A DNA stretch of 64,000 nt from Apricaphanius iberus. Its lineage: Eukaryota > Chordata > Actinopteri > Cyprinodontiformes > Aphaniidae. Under the pieces are notes generated by a model. The model had not been told where the DNA came from. It did no database searches and saw nothing but the letters and a program-made list of their open reading frames with translations. Positions within the stretch are counted from its first letter, which is position 1, and the number at the start of each line of letters is the position of its first letter. Position numbers and translations under genes: made by a program. Shown here one piece after another: positions 21,763 to 33,186 of the stretch. The stretch is from contig JAPXFQ010000804.1 in NCBI GenBank assembly GCA_028564705.1, positions 1,488,001 through 1,552,000 of the forward strand, in the 5' to 3' direction.

Positions 21763-23151
21763 TAATACAGACATGTTGAGAGTTACAGATTTCTTAAGAT
21801 TATCAATTGAGGATATTTACTACCACATTTTGGGTGTCAATGTTTTTTTGTGAAAGTGATTGATGAGTTTTCGTTAATTGCCCATTGTAAGGAGAGGTCT
21901 GTGGGAGACAGAGTGTCACCTCGCAGTGAGAGTAAAAGAGCTGCCAAATGGAAGCGATTACATCTAATATTTTCCATCTGGGAATGATTGCCTCGGAAGA
22001 CGAGTTTCAAAGAGACGCAGGGCAGAGAGGGAAAAAAAAAGCCAGCAGTAATTTGCACGGGATTTACAAATCTCATGGATCAAGTTTGAAAATCTTTGTG
22101 TGCATTATGTTCTGTTCCCTCAAAATGCTTTCAAAATGCACAGACATACACATAAACAATCGTCATTGATGGTCTCTTACAAGGCTTGCTAGAGAAAAGC
22201 TGAAATATCCACTGCAGCACGATGGGATTTGAAGGCTCACATATCAATACTCAATGTATCTTACAGTATGTCTGTGAGCAATCACGACCCACCCAAGAAT
22301 TGAATGCCAGTGTGTCAGAGTTGAGCCACAGCCAGGTCAGGAGTGATCAAAGGCTCCCGAGGAGAGACAGAGGGGGTTATCTGGTCCCAATTACATTCAG
22401 TCATGAGTAAATTGGCAAAGTGTAAAGCAAGAGAGATCTTCATGATGAGAGCAGCAGGCTAGATGAGCTAAAGTGGCCTGCAGACATTTCTAGCTTATAG
22501 AAACAATTACCATTGGCACTTGGTTATAAACCAATATCGATGAGAAATGGTCCTAATGGGACGTTCAAATGCCAAAAGCAAAATGGTGTGGTATGGTCTC
22601 ATCATGGAACAACTGACTTCAGGTGTTGAAAAAAATAGATTAGAGATGAAAACCAGAGGTTTATATACACTGTACATAAAAAAATAATATAATTTTCCTC
22701 ACAGTCTGAAATTTAATCAAGTAAATCTATTTCCAGTTTTGGGGCAGTTAACATCACCAAAATTATTTAGATTTGCTAGACACCAGAATAATGACAGATA
22801 AAATATTTTGGAAATCTTTGTTTTTTTTACTTTCTTCCAGTTGTTACGGTTAACAATACTATGCCTTTAAATAGATTGGGGTATCCCAGACAATGACGCA
22901 ATGGTTTAACAAAGGTTAATTCAAAAATTTTAAGTATTTTGGAGTCACAACTGTTGATACATTTTCAGTCAACATGTCAAACTTACTCTTACTCTTTTTT
23001 TACCTAATGAACAAAATAATTTAGTTAAGATGTCAGGAAGACGGTTGTGGACATCCTGATTCATCTTTGGATACAATTTCCAGTAGCCCGAAGAGGCTAC
23101 ACTGTTCAGATTATTTTAAACAAGTGCAAAAACCTCAGGAATATGATACCA
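21763..23151. other. Gene-free stretch, possible conserved noncoding DNA in its first half
   Basis: No gene or transposon is seen. From about 21,870 to 22,410 the DNA is less AT-rich, free of repeats I recognise, and contains homeodomain- and SOX-like words such as TTAATTGCCCATTGT. This is compatible with, but does not prove, a conserved regulatory element. Confidence 0.35.
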
Positions 23152-23659
23152 TACAGTTTATTTGAAGAATATTTGAAATCAGAAAAAAATAAATATAGAC
23201 ATCAATACATAAGTGAAAACAAAAATATGCAAAAACACTTTAATCAAGTGCCTCTGAGGTCATTTAAGATTTTAAACTGAAAAGATTATTTTATATCAAT
23301 CCCAAAAGTAAATTGCAAGGATAGAACAATAGTGTAATTTCCATTATTTTTACTTCAGGGTAGGGCTGCACGGTGGTGCAGCGGTTAGCACTGTTGCCTT
23401 GCAGCAAGAAGGTTGTGTTGTTTGTATCCCAGCCCAGGGCCTTTCTGCATGGAGTTTGCATGCTCTCCCCGTGCATGCGTGGGTTCTCTCCCACAGTCCA
23501 AAAACATGACTGTCAGGTTAATTGATCACTCCAAATTGTCCTTAGGTGTGAGTGTGTGCATGCATGGTTGTTTGTCCTGTCTTTCTTTATGTGGCCCTGT
23601 GATGGACTGGCGACCTGTACAGGGTGTCGCCCGTTGAAAGCTGGAGATAGGGACCAGCC
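23152..23659 (+). repeat. Left arm of a ~510-bp inverted repeat
   Basis: This segment reappears in reverse complement at 30,803-31,319. The first ~210 bases differ at only about 4 positions. The rest is a 3'-truncated SINE with small deletions relative to its partner. About 7.1 kb lies between the arms. Confidence 0.9.
23363..23659 (+). mobile_element. tRNA-derived SINE, 3'-truncated
   Basis: It starts GGGCTGCACGGTGG and has a perfect box A, TGGTGCAGCGG (23,374-23,384), a decayed box B region, and the characteristic body 'gcatggagtttgcatgc' and 'catgcgtgggttctc'. About 20 bases of the family consensus are missing near 23,490. The 3' end stops at 'gggaccagcc' without the GGAT tail and joins unrelated sequence. 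The family is abundant in fish. I do not assign a formal name. Confidence 0.8.
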
Positions 23660-23815
23660 TAAACATTTGAATTTGAAGAATATTAAAAACAACTTCCATA
23701 TAAAACAGGGGAAAGAATACACTACAGACAACAACTTCAAAAAGATTATATTTGCTGTATTATTGTCAAACTCTAACATGAGTGCCTCATCCATCTGTTG
23801 AAAACTTTTTTGAGT

Positions 23816-23885
23816 TTAATAACAGAGAAACAAACAGACCCTGTAAAAACATAGCCTCCTCAGTGGAGGTATAGAAGTAGATAAC
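23816..23885 (+). repeat. Short LINE-tail-like remnant
   Basis: The phrase 'aaacaaacagaccc' followed by 'acatagcctcctcagtggag' resembles the extreme 3' end of a common fish LINE. Only about 70 bases remain. Confidence 0.4.
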
Positions 23886-24001
23886 TAAAATGAACACTCA
23901 GTATGCAGCAAGAGAAAGTTTAACTATTACCTTAGTCCGACAGAAATTAGACTTTGAAATGCATGTATATACCTTAGTCCATCTTAAATCGAACCGAGTA
24001 A

Positions 24002-24627
24002 AGGCCAGTTTATGCTTCCTCGTTTTGACGGAGACGGATTGACGCAGCGCCATTATCCGTTGACACAAGGACTCTCCGTCACCATATGCAACAACGGACG
24101 TAGTAGAGGTCCATTTTATAACTATCTGTCTCCTTCAACGTAGAGCATATGCCTGTGATTTGTCAGTAACAGCCAGAGATTGTTTCACCAGAATGGGGCC
24201 CTATAGTCGCTGTAATCAGTAGTTAATGCAGCATTTGGGCACTGCATGCTTTATATTGAAAGGATAATTTATTTAATCAGGTCTTTTGTTGATTTTGAAA
24301 CCCTGGAAGCTGCAGGGAAAAAAAGGGCTGCTGTAGTTGTTTCCATGCATTTTTAGAGTATTCTATGAGATGCACTGTCGTCCATTGCCCCTTGAGGGGT
24401 TAAGTGTGTTCACAGGCTGAAGGAAAAAAACAGAAACTACTCTGCAATGGTAGGCAGACAACGCCATGAAAAGTTAGGACTCCCTACTGTCTTGGTCGAG
24501 AATTGCTTTGAAATGCTGAAAGATCAATGGCGAACTGAGAAAAAAAAAAAACATAAACGAAAAACGTCTCCTTCAATATGTCTGCGTCTGAGTGTAAATT
24601 TGTGGTCGGAGAAGCATAAACTAGGCT
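24002..24627. mobile_element. PIF/Harbinger-type MITE
   Basis: Ends AGGCCAGTTTATGCTTC and, inverted, AGCCTAGTTTATGCTTC are flanked on both sides by TAA (23,999-24,001 and 24,628-24,630), the 3-bp TWA duplication typical of PIF/Harbinger. The 626-bp interior has no transposase. A short frame near the right end, with a Lys-rich run, is not convincing as a gene. Confidence 0.8.
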
Positions 24628-24630
24628 TAA

Positions 24631-25756
24631 GCTACCCAGATAATGGGAATGAGAATCGGACTACTGCAACCAACCCCCCCTGCCCCTGCCTGTAATTGCG
24701 TACCCCCTCGGGAAGTTAGGAGATGTGGAAGGGCAACTCAGCAACAACACAGTAGTAGTATAAGAAGATTATGGAGGCTAAGAAAAATGTAAGCAGCCGA
24801 TTAGTGCATGTTTGGACTGATGAAGAGATGCCGCACTGCTATTGTGAATATCCGGTTTTGACTCAGTCAGCTTGACTCCCACCAGCCTCTGTTTAGTGCC
24901 TGAGTTCAGCTTGAAGCTAATCGCTATAAGGCTAAAAAGTAGAGGCATGTGTTGCTATCTATTGTCGGGGAGTTGAACGTACTTCATTTAATAATTAGAT
25001 TTTCTGAGTGACATGTAAAATGGGACTTGACTCTTATCAGGGGGCAAGCCCTTAGTCCGATTACTCCAAAAAGCTCGATTTAGATGTGCCTGTAAACGTA
25101 CTGACTCATTCGAGAATGCATAATCTGTCTTTGTAAGGTGATGCTGTCGTATTGGTTAGGAAAACTCAGTCAGATCATAGACAAAGGCTGTTATTTGAAC
25201 AGCATTGTTTGTAGAAGGTTTTAGTAAATTCAATTTTAAGTTATCTATTAATCAACTGATGCAACTACAACAGTCATCAAGCATTGGTCCCAACTTTTCC
25301 AATAGGAGAAGGTAAGAGAGACAATGCATTGTCACGTATGATTTACATTATTCAACTCTGAATTCACATTGTTAGAACATTAAAAAGGAGACAAAAGTTC
25401 TTCAAAGTTTTTAGATCTCGAAAGGCATGTTTCAAGAACCAAGGCAGCCTTTGAAATGGGCTGGCCTAGTAGAGTTACTGGAAGGGAGCTGTGGTTCAGT
25501 TATTCTGATTGGTTGTAACTCAATCGGATATATATCAGCAGGCGTTACCTAAAATTGAATGAAGTGCTGGCAAAGCCATTATAAGAAACACAGCAACCAT
25601 CCTTGCTTCTTGTTATTCTCTTCTGCTGTATGCGATGTTTGTGCCAATCATAATGCCACTCACTGCCAAAAGTGTCGATATATGATGAAGTCTTAGCAAA
25701 TTACTTAAAGAGCCAATTTCAAATGGAGACCAGACAACTGAGAAGGCCGGGCCAAC
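24631..25756. other. Gene-free stretch
   Basis: No recognisable gene, RNA or bounded repeat. The sequence is moderately AT-rich and appears unique by eye. Confidence 0.4.
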
Positions 25757-25899
25757 AGATTTCCGATACAAGATGGCGGAGTAGGAGCTTCGCACAGCTC
25801 CCCCTGCTCAATGCGCTAAAACAGCCAAAATAGCTCTTCAGAAACTTTAAGCTTTGAACTTTTTTTTAGAACTTTTGAATCCTAACTTTGGGTGTGACA

Positions 25900-26712
25900 A
25901 TGCCTCCGAAGAAGGTACCCCAATCTAAAGAAGAACACTCACATGTTGTAGACGCCGAATCTGGCGCGTGTGAGTTGACGACTGCGTCTCTGGAAACTAT
26001 CCTTCAAAAATATTTTGCTGAAGCTGATTAACAATCTAAAGATCGATTTGAGCGCCTGGAAAATCAGCTTGCTTCCATTAAAACAACACTTGATGAGCAT
26101 TCGAAGGAGTTGGACTCCCAACGTAAGCTTACTACTTCTCTTCAGACTCAAGTGAAACGTGCTGAGGACGCCACAACTGAACAATCTGAGGCCATAAAGA
26201 AACTACAGGATAAATTAATTGCGATGGAGGATCAGAGCAGAAGGAGTAACCTCCGTATAATCAATTTAAAAGAAGGAGTTGAACAAAGTAATGTTCTGTC
26301 CTACCTGTTGCGCAGTCTTCCTGTATGGTTTCCTGAACTGGCGTTCAACCTCCCGGAGCTCATGAGAGCACATCGCGTCGGCCGCCCGCGTGCTGCGGGT
26401 GCTTCTCCACGGCACATGATCTTTAACTGTCTTCGCTTCGCCGACAGAGACCGGATTTTGGGCCTTGCAAGGAAAACACCTGTGGTAATTGATGGTCAAA
26501 CTATCCGCTTCACTGCTGACTACAGTGATTCCACTGCTCGACTCAGGCGTCCTTGCTTCCCAATAATGAACCGGGCCCGCACCTTGGGGTTTGAGGCTTT
26601 TCTGTTGTATCCCGCTGTCATCAAACTCAGCCGTGGGTTGGATCAAATACAGTTTGGTGAACCTTGCGAGGCTGTCAAATACCTGGATTCTATAGATCCT
26701 CTCTCACAGTGA
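25900..26712 (+). pseudogene. LINE ORF1 (L1-type ORF1p), one premature stop
   Basis: 270 codons from ATG at 25,900 (MPPKKVPQ), interrupted by TAA at codon 44 (26,029-26,031). After the stop the same frame continues to 26,712. Residues ~47-110 form a heptad-rich coiled coil, followed by MEDQSRRSNLRI, the hallmark at the start of the RRM of L1-type ORF1 proteins, and an RRM-like plus C-terminal domain (PRHMIFNCLRFADRDRIL..). Such proteins trimerise and bind the element RNA. The stop lies where CAA would be a conservative codon, suggesting a C-to-T change, but this is inference. Translation could restart only at an internal Met (26,110). Confidence 0.85.
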
Positions 26713-27471
26713 AAAGTATTAACTATGCTGTCATGCTTGTTTGTTTACTTCCGCATGTCTTGACACGCTATTTAGCGTTCGACGTCACTTCCTGGTTACG
26801 GTGATATATGTATATGTGGAGGAGAGAGAGAGGTAAAGACTTGTCCTCCAAAGCCCGGTGTTACTTTTTATTTTTTATTTTTTTTCTTCAATCAGAGGCT
26901 AGATGTCTCTTTAGTTGGTATTTTGGTTTCTTGTGATAAAGGGCTGCTCCCATTTGTGTTTACTTTCCTAAAAATTTTGACGTCATGCTTATTTTCTTCT
27001 CACAAGAAGAATTGTTTGATTGCCTATGACCCTGAAGCTTGCTGTTCCTTTTGCGTCAATCAATGTATGCTGTTTGTCAATCCTCCACTGGGTTTCCTGA
27101 ATAAGCAAACAAAAATGTATGGTGTGTGTGTTTTCCTTTTGTTTATTTATTTATGTTATTTACTCATTCAAAGGGATGTTTATTAATTCTCGAAGCACTT
27201 AGTTTTACTACTGGAAGAAACTCAGTGGTTCTATAATCAGGGGAGTGAATGAAGACAGTTTAGTTTAATTTGTTATTTTGCTTTCGTGTGTGTATTTTTG
27301 TGTTATCATTTTTCTTTTCTTCTTTTATTTATTTAATTTAAATGTGGGTATGACTGAGTGTGTGCGTGTGTGTGTGGTGTTGGCTCTCATGTTCACCTCT
27401 TCTTCACTCTCACCATTTTTACCTTACGAGGTTGGTTAGATCTACTTTCATTTATTACAATTATCTACTCT

Positions 27472-30278
27472 ATGGGTAAAGGTCTCCATGCTATCCATCT
27501 TAACATCCGTAGTTTACTCCCTAAAATTGATCTGCTTAGAGCTTGGCTGTCCTATAACAATCCCAATATTATCACTTTATCTGAAACATGGCTTACTAAT
27601 AGTATTACAGACTCTATTATTCATTTTGAAAACTATGTAGTGTATAGGGCTGACAGAGGATCTAGGGGAGGTGGAGTTGCCACTTATATTTCATCTAATC
27701 TGAGTTCACAGCTAATTATTCCTGATGTTAAACCTGAGCTTTTTGAAGGTATCTTTGTTAAGGTTACTCTTCATACAAATAAACAACTAATAATAGGCAA
27801 CATTTACCGACCACCTACATCTCCTAAGCTAGAGTCTGTCAAGAACATATTGGCTACGGTATCGTCATTGGGAGACTCAAAAGAAATTATTCTGCTGGGG
27901 GATTTTAATTTAAATTGGAATGATCCTTCTATATCTACAGAACGTAATATGGTTAATGGTGCTAATCTGTCTCAAATCATCACTGAGCCTACTAGAGTTG
28001 GCTCCAACTCTAAATCTCTCATTGACTGGATTCTTGTTTCTCATCCAAACAGAATAATGACTTCTGGTGTTCTCTCTGATTGCTTTAGTGACCATTCTAT
28101 TATTTATTGTACCTGGAAAATTGCAACTCCTAAGCTACCTCCTAAATGTATCAAGGTACGGGAAACAAAACTGTTTAACACTAATCTATTTGTTAATGAC
28201 CTTCTAAGGATAAACTGGGACAGGCTTCACTTAATTCCTGATGTTGAAGCTGCATTGACTTTCTTTTACACTGAAGTTGGACCAGTTATTTATAGACATG
28301 CCCCATGGAAATCCATTAAGTTGAAAGGCCATCATCTACCTTGGGTTAATGGTGACCTTATTAATCTTTTTAAAAACAGGGATAGGGCCTGGGCTAAACA
28401 TAAACATACGCAACTACCTGATGACTGGGAGAAATACAAAAGTTTAAGAAATTTATGCACAACTCAAACAAGGAATGCTAAAGCCAATTATTACAGAGAT
28501 AGCCTGTCAAATGATTTAAGTAATCCAAAGCAATTTTGGAGGAGAGTTAACACCATAGTCGGTAAGTCCAAAAATGCTTCTAATAATATGATAATTAACA
28601 ATGAAATTACCAATGATCCAGCTGTGATTTCTAATGCATTTAGTTTGCTTTTTTCTCAAACACCGCCTGTTCCACCTCCTGCTCTTCACAGAGACCCATG
28701 TCTGAACAGCCAACCTTACAATAGCTCTTTCAAATTTAAACAGGTCAGATCAATGGATGTTCAACAGGTCATTAATAAGCTTTCCTCAAGCAGCGGTCCT
28801 GGCCCTGATGGCATTGAGGGTAAGTTTATCAAACTTGCCTCTCATGTCCTCGCACCCCCACTGGCTGTGCTTTTTAATTTGTCTTTTGATACCTGTGAAG
28901 TGCCTCTCGATTGGAAATGTACCAAAGTCATTCCTTTACATAAAGGTGGCGATTTACAAATCTTGAACAATTACAGGCCAATATCAATAATCAATACTGT
29001 GGTTAAAGTATTTGAGAAAATAATTTTTAATCAATTATCTGATTATCTCTCTGATAATAAGTTACTTACTCAATGCCAGTCAGGCTTCAGAAAGCACTTC
29101 TCCACTACCACTGCTCTATTGAAACTCTCTAATGATATATTTTCTAGCTTTGATGATAATATGTGCACTGGTGCCATCTTTTTAGATCTCTCAAAAGCAT
29201 TCGATTTAGTTGATCACTATCTTCTATTGGACAAATTGCAAGCTATTGGCCTCTCGAGATCATCTTTATTCTGGTTTAATTCTTATCTCCATCATCGTCG
29301 TCAGTGTGTGTCCTACAGAGGTTGTAAGTCTGATTTTACAGGCATAGCTAAAGGAATCCCTCAAGGTTCTTCTCTGGGACCTTTATTATTTTCTATCTTT
29401 GTTAATGATATGCCTTTATGCTGCACACACTGTAATATTCATCTTTATGCTGATGATACAGTTATCTACCCACCATCTCCGGGATAAATCTCTCTTTACA
29501 GCACGACTTCGATTCTATACAGCAGTGGCTATTAGTTAACAAACTTCTCCTTAATAAATCAAAGTCATACTCTTTACTGTTCCATAGGAAAGCCTTGGAT
29601 ATTGGAGAAAATAACCTTATTCTTCGTTTCCACGACTCCTCTCCTCTGGAATCAACTGAGACCTTTAAATACCTTGGTGTTTGGCTGGAATCTGATTTAT
29701 CTTTTAAAGCCCATGTACAAGCAATAACAAACAAACTTAACTATCGTCTTAAAATACTTTATCAATCTGTCAATTGTTTTAATTTTCTGGTCAGGAAAAG
29801 AATAGTCCAAAAACTGCTCCTGCCTATTTTGGACTATGCTGACATTATTTATCAGAACACCACTGCCTCTTGTCTTCATGCTATAGATGTGGTCTACAAC
29901 AGTCTTTGCCGTTTTGTTCTCCGCTGTCCCTTTAGGACACACCGCTGTGTGTTGTACAGACAGTTGATTTGGTTTGCTCCTTCTGCCAGGAGACAGTTTC
30001 ACTGGTTACAGTGTGTTTTTAAAAGTTTTTATTTTAATTATCCAGCTTATCTCAAGCAATACTTAATGCTTTATAATTCATTTTACAGCCTGCGTCACAA
30101 TGATCAGATCTTTTTTGTTGTACCTAGAGTTAAAAGAGAGGTAGGAAAACATGCATTTTGTTTTAAAGCTCCGTATGATTGGAATAATCTGCCTTTATCT
30201 ATCCGTTCCTTATCTTCATTTACAGCATTCCGAAGGGCTCTTGTGGAGCATCTTAGGAACATTTGTCTTTGCTTTTAG
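27472..30278 (+). pseudogene. LINE ORF2: endonuclease and reverse transcriptase, one frameshift
   Basis: The start at 27,472 (MGKGLHAIHLNIRSL) is chosen because the endonuclease fold begins there. The frame is open 38 codons upstream, but with low-complexity residues. Endonuclease motifs in order are LNIRS, SETWL, GNIYRPP, GDFNLNW, IDWILVS and SDHSII. The reverse transcriptase shows FLDLSKAFDLVDH, GIPQGSSLGPLLF and YADDTVIY. Soon after YADD, near 29,465-29,475, the frame changes and the thumb and C-terminal region continue in another frame (from about 29,475) to a stop at 30,278, ending with WNNLPLSIRSLSSFTAFRRAL, a common fish-LINE ending. There is no RNase H domain. One indel therefore truncates the enzyme just after its active site. 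Confidence 0.9.
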
Positions 30279-30619
30279 TTTTGTATTGCTTGACCTTGGA
30301 TTTCATTGGTCATGCATTTATTATTCTTCATTCTTCTGTCCTTATCTTTATTCATTTTATCCATTTATTGTTGGGGTTTTTTTTTGGGTTTTTTTTTCTC
30401 TCACTATTAATATTTTTATCATCACTGTTCTCGTTTCTAGACATGTGGCTTTTTTGTTTTTGTCTTGTCATGTCATTTGTGGGGTTCGTGTTGGGTGGGG
30501 TTGAGCATTATGAGCTGGTGTGTGTGTGTTGTTGTGTGTTGTGTGTGTGTTGGTATGCTGTCTTTGATTGTGATTTTTGCTCTGCTGATTTGATTCCTTT
30601 TCTTTGATGTACTGGAGGA

Positions 30620-30653
30620 CCCCCTCGAAAACGAGATGTCTCATCTCAAGGGG
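30620..30653 (+). promoter_or_regulatory. 3'-UTR stem-loop of the LINE
   Basis: The RNA strand can fold with an inner 6-bp stem GAGATG/CATCTC around a TCT loop and an outer CCCCT/AGGGG stem. It lies ~50 bases before the A-rich tail. A stem-loop at this position is what L2-like reverse transcriptases of the 'stringent' type recognise. Confidence 0.65.
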
Positions 30654-30751
30654 TTAATCCTCCCAATAAATAAAAATAAATGTAAAAAAAAAAGAAAAAA
30701 AAAAAGATTTACCCCATCAGATGAAGATCCGGAAAGATTACCCTGAAGTAC

Positions 30752-31108
30752 AATCCATCCATCCATTTTCTGAACTGCCTAGTCCTCCAGGGGTCACAGG
30801 GGGGCTGGTGCCTATCTCCAGCTGTCAACGGGCGAGAGGCTGGGCACACCCTGGACAGGTTGCCAGTCAATCACAGGGCCACATAGAGACAAACAGGACA
30901 AACAACCTCAAGACAATTTAGAGTGATTAATTAACCTGACAGTCATGTTTTTGGAATGTGGGAGGAAGCTGGAGTACCCGGAGGGAACCCACGCATGCAC
31001 GGGGAGAGCATGCAAACTCCATGCAGAAAGGCCCTGGGCTGGGATACGAACAACACAACCTTCTTGCTGCAAGGCAACAGTGCTAACCGCTGCTCCACCG
31101 TGCAGCCC
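30752..31108 (-). mobile_element. tRNA-derived SINE, full length, with 13-bp target duplication
   Basis: On the minus strand it runs from GGGCTGCACGG to a GGATGGATGGATT tail, 357 bp. TACCCTGAAGTAC flanks it perfectly at 30,739-30,751 and 31,109-31,121, proving insertion by target-primed reverse transcription. It lacks about 19 bases ('gtgtgagtgtg..') present in the 23,363 copy and retains the ~20 bases that copy has lost. Box A is mutated (TGGAGCAGCGG). Confidence 0.92.
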
Positions 31109-31319
31109 TACCCTGAAGTACCAATAATGGAAATTACACTATTGTTCTATCCTTGCAATTTACTTTTGGGATTGATATAAAATAATCTTTTCAGTTTAAA
31201 ATCTTAAATGACCTCAGAGGCACTTGATTAAAGTGTTTTCGCATATTTTTGTTTTCACTTATGTATTGATGTCTATATTTATTTTTTTCTGATTTCACAT
31301 ATTCTTCAAATAAACTGTA
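30803..31319 (-). repeat. Right arm of the ~510-bp inverted repeat
   Basis: Reverse complement of 23,152-23,659. The 31,109-31,319 part is about 98% identical to its partner, and the rest is the SINE. The match ends abruptly on both sides: at TACAGTTTATTTG on the outer side and inside the SINE tail on the inner side. Confidence 0.9.
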
Positions 31320-32427
31320 AACTCACTAAAGCAATGATACATAACTATTAAGATTCAATAATTTGGTCAATGGGTAACTGACAAGATGTCTAGGGTTAAG
31401 TTAGGTAAACTGTTAAAGATGAACTATGACAAACAAATACTTTTCTTTCTACACAAAGGTGTTGAATACAACACACTTCCCCTCCTAATGAATGCTGATA
31501 AAGACAAAGGAGATAACCAAAAGCGATTTCACTTACTGTGGGTTTCACCCTGATTTGTTAAGTTGCTCATTGTTCTCTGTGATTAGTCAGAGGCTCTCAG
31601 CAAAGAATGCCAAAACAGAAAAAAAATGACCTACCACTGAGCGCCTCCTTGGTCAAATCTCTCCATCCCCCAATTTACTCCTCCCCCCTTTTCCAGCTAT
31701 CCACTAGCCCCTCTCCTCCCTTTTCCCTCCTTCTCGCCCAGTTGCCTCACGGCTTGCTGTGACCCATCTTGCACCTCTCGAAGCCCACAACAGACGCTTG
31801 GTGTGTGAAGAAGGTCAGGAGTTCAGCTGTGGCTGAGGCTCCATTCCTCCCTGTGCACAGAGGAGGCCTGCCCTGCGGGTTTATAATTATCTGCCGTTGG
31901 CATTCAGCACAGGTTCAAGCATAGTGCAAGTACTGGCACCAGCATGGGGGGATGCGCTTGGTTACTCACTTGATGATTCGTTGTCCCTAACTGTAAGTTC
32001 CTTGTTCCTTTAAACCTTTCTCACGTCTCACCATGTCCATATTGCTCTTACTAGTTTATTCATCTTCACTTTATCTTCACCTTGGAGAATTTCATTTACC
32101 CAAAAAGTAAAAGCATCTCTTTCAGAGCAAAGGAGGGATCTCACATTTCCCCACTGAATGTCAACACCATACAGACTTTTTAGCTCACCTGCCAGTCGTA
32201 GATTGGTTTAATAAACGAATTCAGCGAGCAATTTGTGTCGGCCACCATCTTGCGCCGCACCATTGCTGCGGTGACCAGTGTCAGTGATTCATTCACTATG
32301 CAGTAATTTTAAACCCAGTCTCTATTCACTGAAAGCATCATGAATACCTGAATTGATTATGTTAGACAGTAGCCTCCAGTTACTGATAAAGGTATATTGA
32401 ATGAATACCTATATTAATTTATGAATG
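31320..32427. other. Gene-free stretch, possible noncoding element at 31,640-31,980
   Basis: No gene is seen. Around 31,640-31,980 the DNA is GC-richer than its surroundings, with pyrimidine-rich runs and the word TTTATAATTATCTGCCG, and shows no repeat I know. It could be regulatory, but that is speculation. Confidence 0.3.
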
Positions 32428-33023
32428 ACCGTATTTTCTGCACCTGAAAATGCACCTGATTATAAGCCACAACAGCCTATTTAAGGTAAAAAAACACAAA
32501 TGTGTACATAAACAAGCCACGACCGATAAAATGTGTCATGGTTTGTGCACAGGGGGTTGTGGGGAAGTGATTGGTGTTTCTCATGCTAGTGTTGCCAACG
32601 TCTCAACATCATTGCTTTCAATTGTATGTGAAGCCGCTGATGCTCTATTTCCTTCTTTAAAAGCCAGCTCAACTGCCATCAAGTTAAAAGTGGCATTATA
32701 TCTGTTTGTTTTCCATGGTGAGGGTTTGTGCATTAAAATTTGTTTTCGCAAACTGTCTCGCTCTTGTAATGTCTGTCTGTTCCACGTCTGCTTTCATTGT
32801 TCGCACAAACGTCCTCCTTTCTCTCTCTAGTGAGTCTTTCCGGTCTTCTTAAAGGCACTGTATCCCTTAAGGTAAAAGATCTTACTTGTACAGTGCAGAG
32901 ATCTAAGAAGCCCTCTAGTAGTCGTTAGCTGTAAAAATCCATAAATAAACTGCACCGGATTACAGGTCATGTGGTTTAAACCATGAGAAATAAGTAGCAG
33001 CTATAGTCTGGAAAATACTGTAA
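32428..33023. mobile_element. MITE with CCGTATTTTC-type ends
   Basis: The left end 'accgtattttctgcacctg' and the right end 'tagtctggaaaatactgta' form an imperfect inverted repeat like a widespread vertebrate MITE whose ends spell CCGTATTTTC..GACTATAA. 'Ttataagccaca' follows on the left, as in that family. Target duplications are not clear, so exact edges are uncertain. The 126-codon open frame inside has no recognisable domain and is not called. Confidence 0.5.
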
Positions 33024-33186
33024 TAACTTTTTTGGAGCTTTAAACAGGAACAAATAATAGGAAAATAATGGTCTGTGCCATTAAACACTGTGTATATAGC
33101 ATATTTTGACTGTGCAGAAGTTTGCAGTCTGATAATCTATGGACTTACAGTGGACAGGATGTTGGTATATGTAACTATGTTATACC

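Larger units (their letters stand above)
25763..30704 (+). mobile_element. Non-LTR retrotransposon (LINE), almost full length
   Basis: Layout: 5' UTR beginning near 'caagatggcggagtagg', ORF1 (25,900-26,712), ~760-bp spacer, ORF2 (27,472-30,278), 3' UTR with a terminal hairpin and an A-rich tail. AGATTT occurs just before the 5' end (25,757-25,762) and just after the tail (30,705-30,710) and may be a short or decayed target duplication. ORF2 has an apurinic-type endonuclease and a reverse transcriptase of the Jockey/CR1/L2/Rex broad group, with no RNase H. Both ORFs are damaged, so this copy cannot move by itself. Confidence 0.9.

Noticed and set aside
24447..24695. 82-codon frame in and beyond the Harbinger MITE
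   Set aside because: It crosses the right end of the MITE and has a poly-Lys run from an A tract, so it cannot be an element gene.
32450..32830. 126-codon frame
   Set aside because: It lies inside a MITE, with no recognisable domain and no known partner gene.
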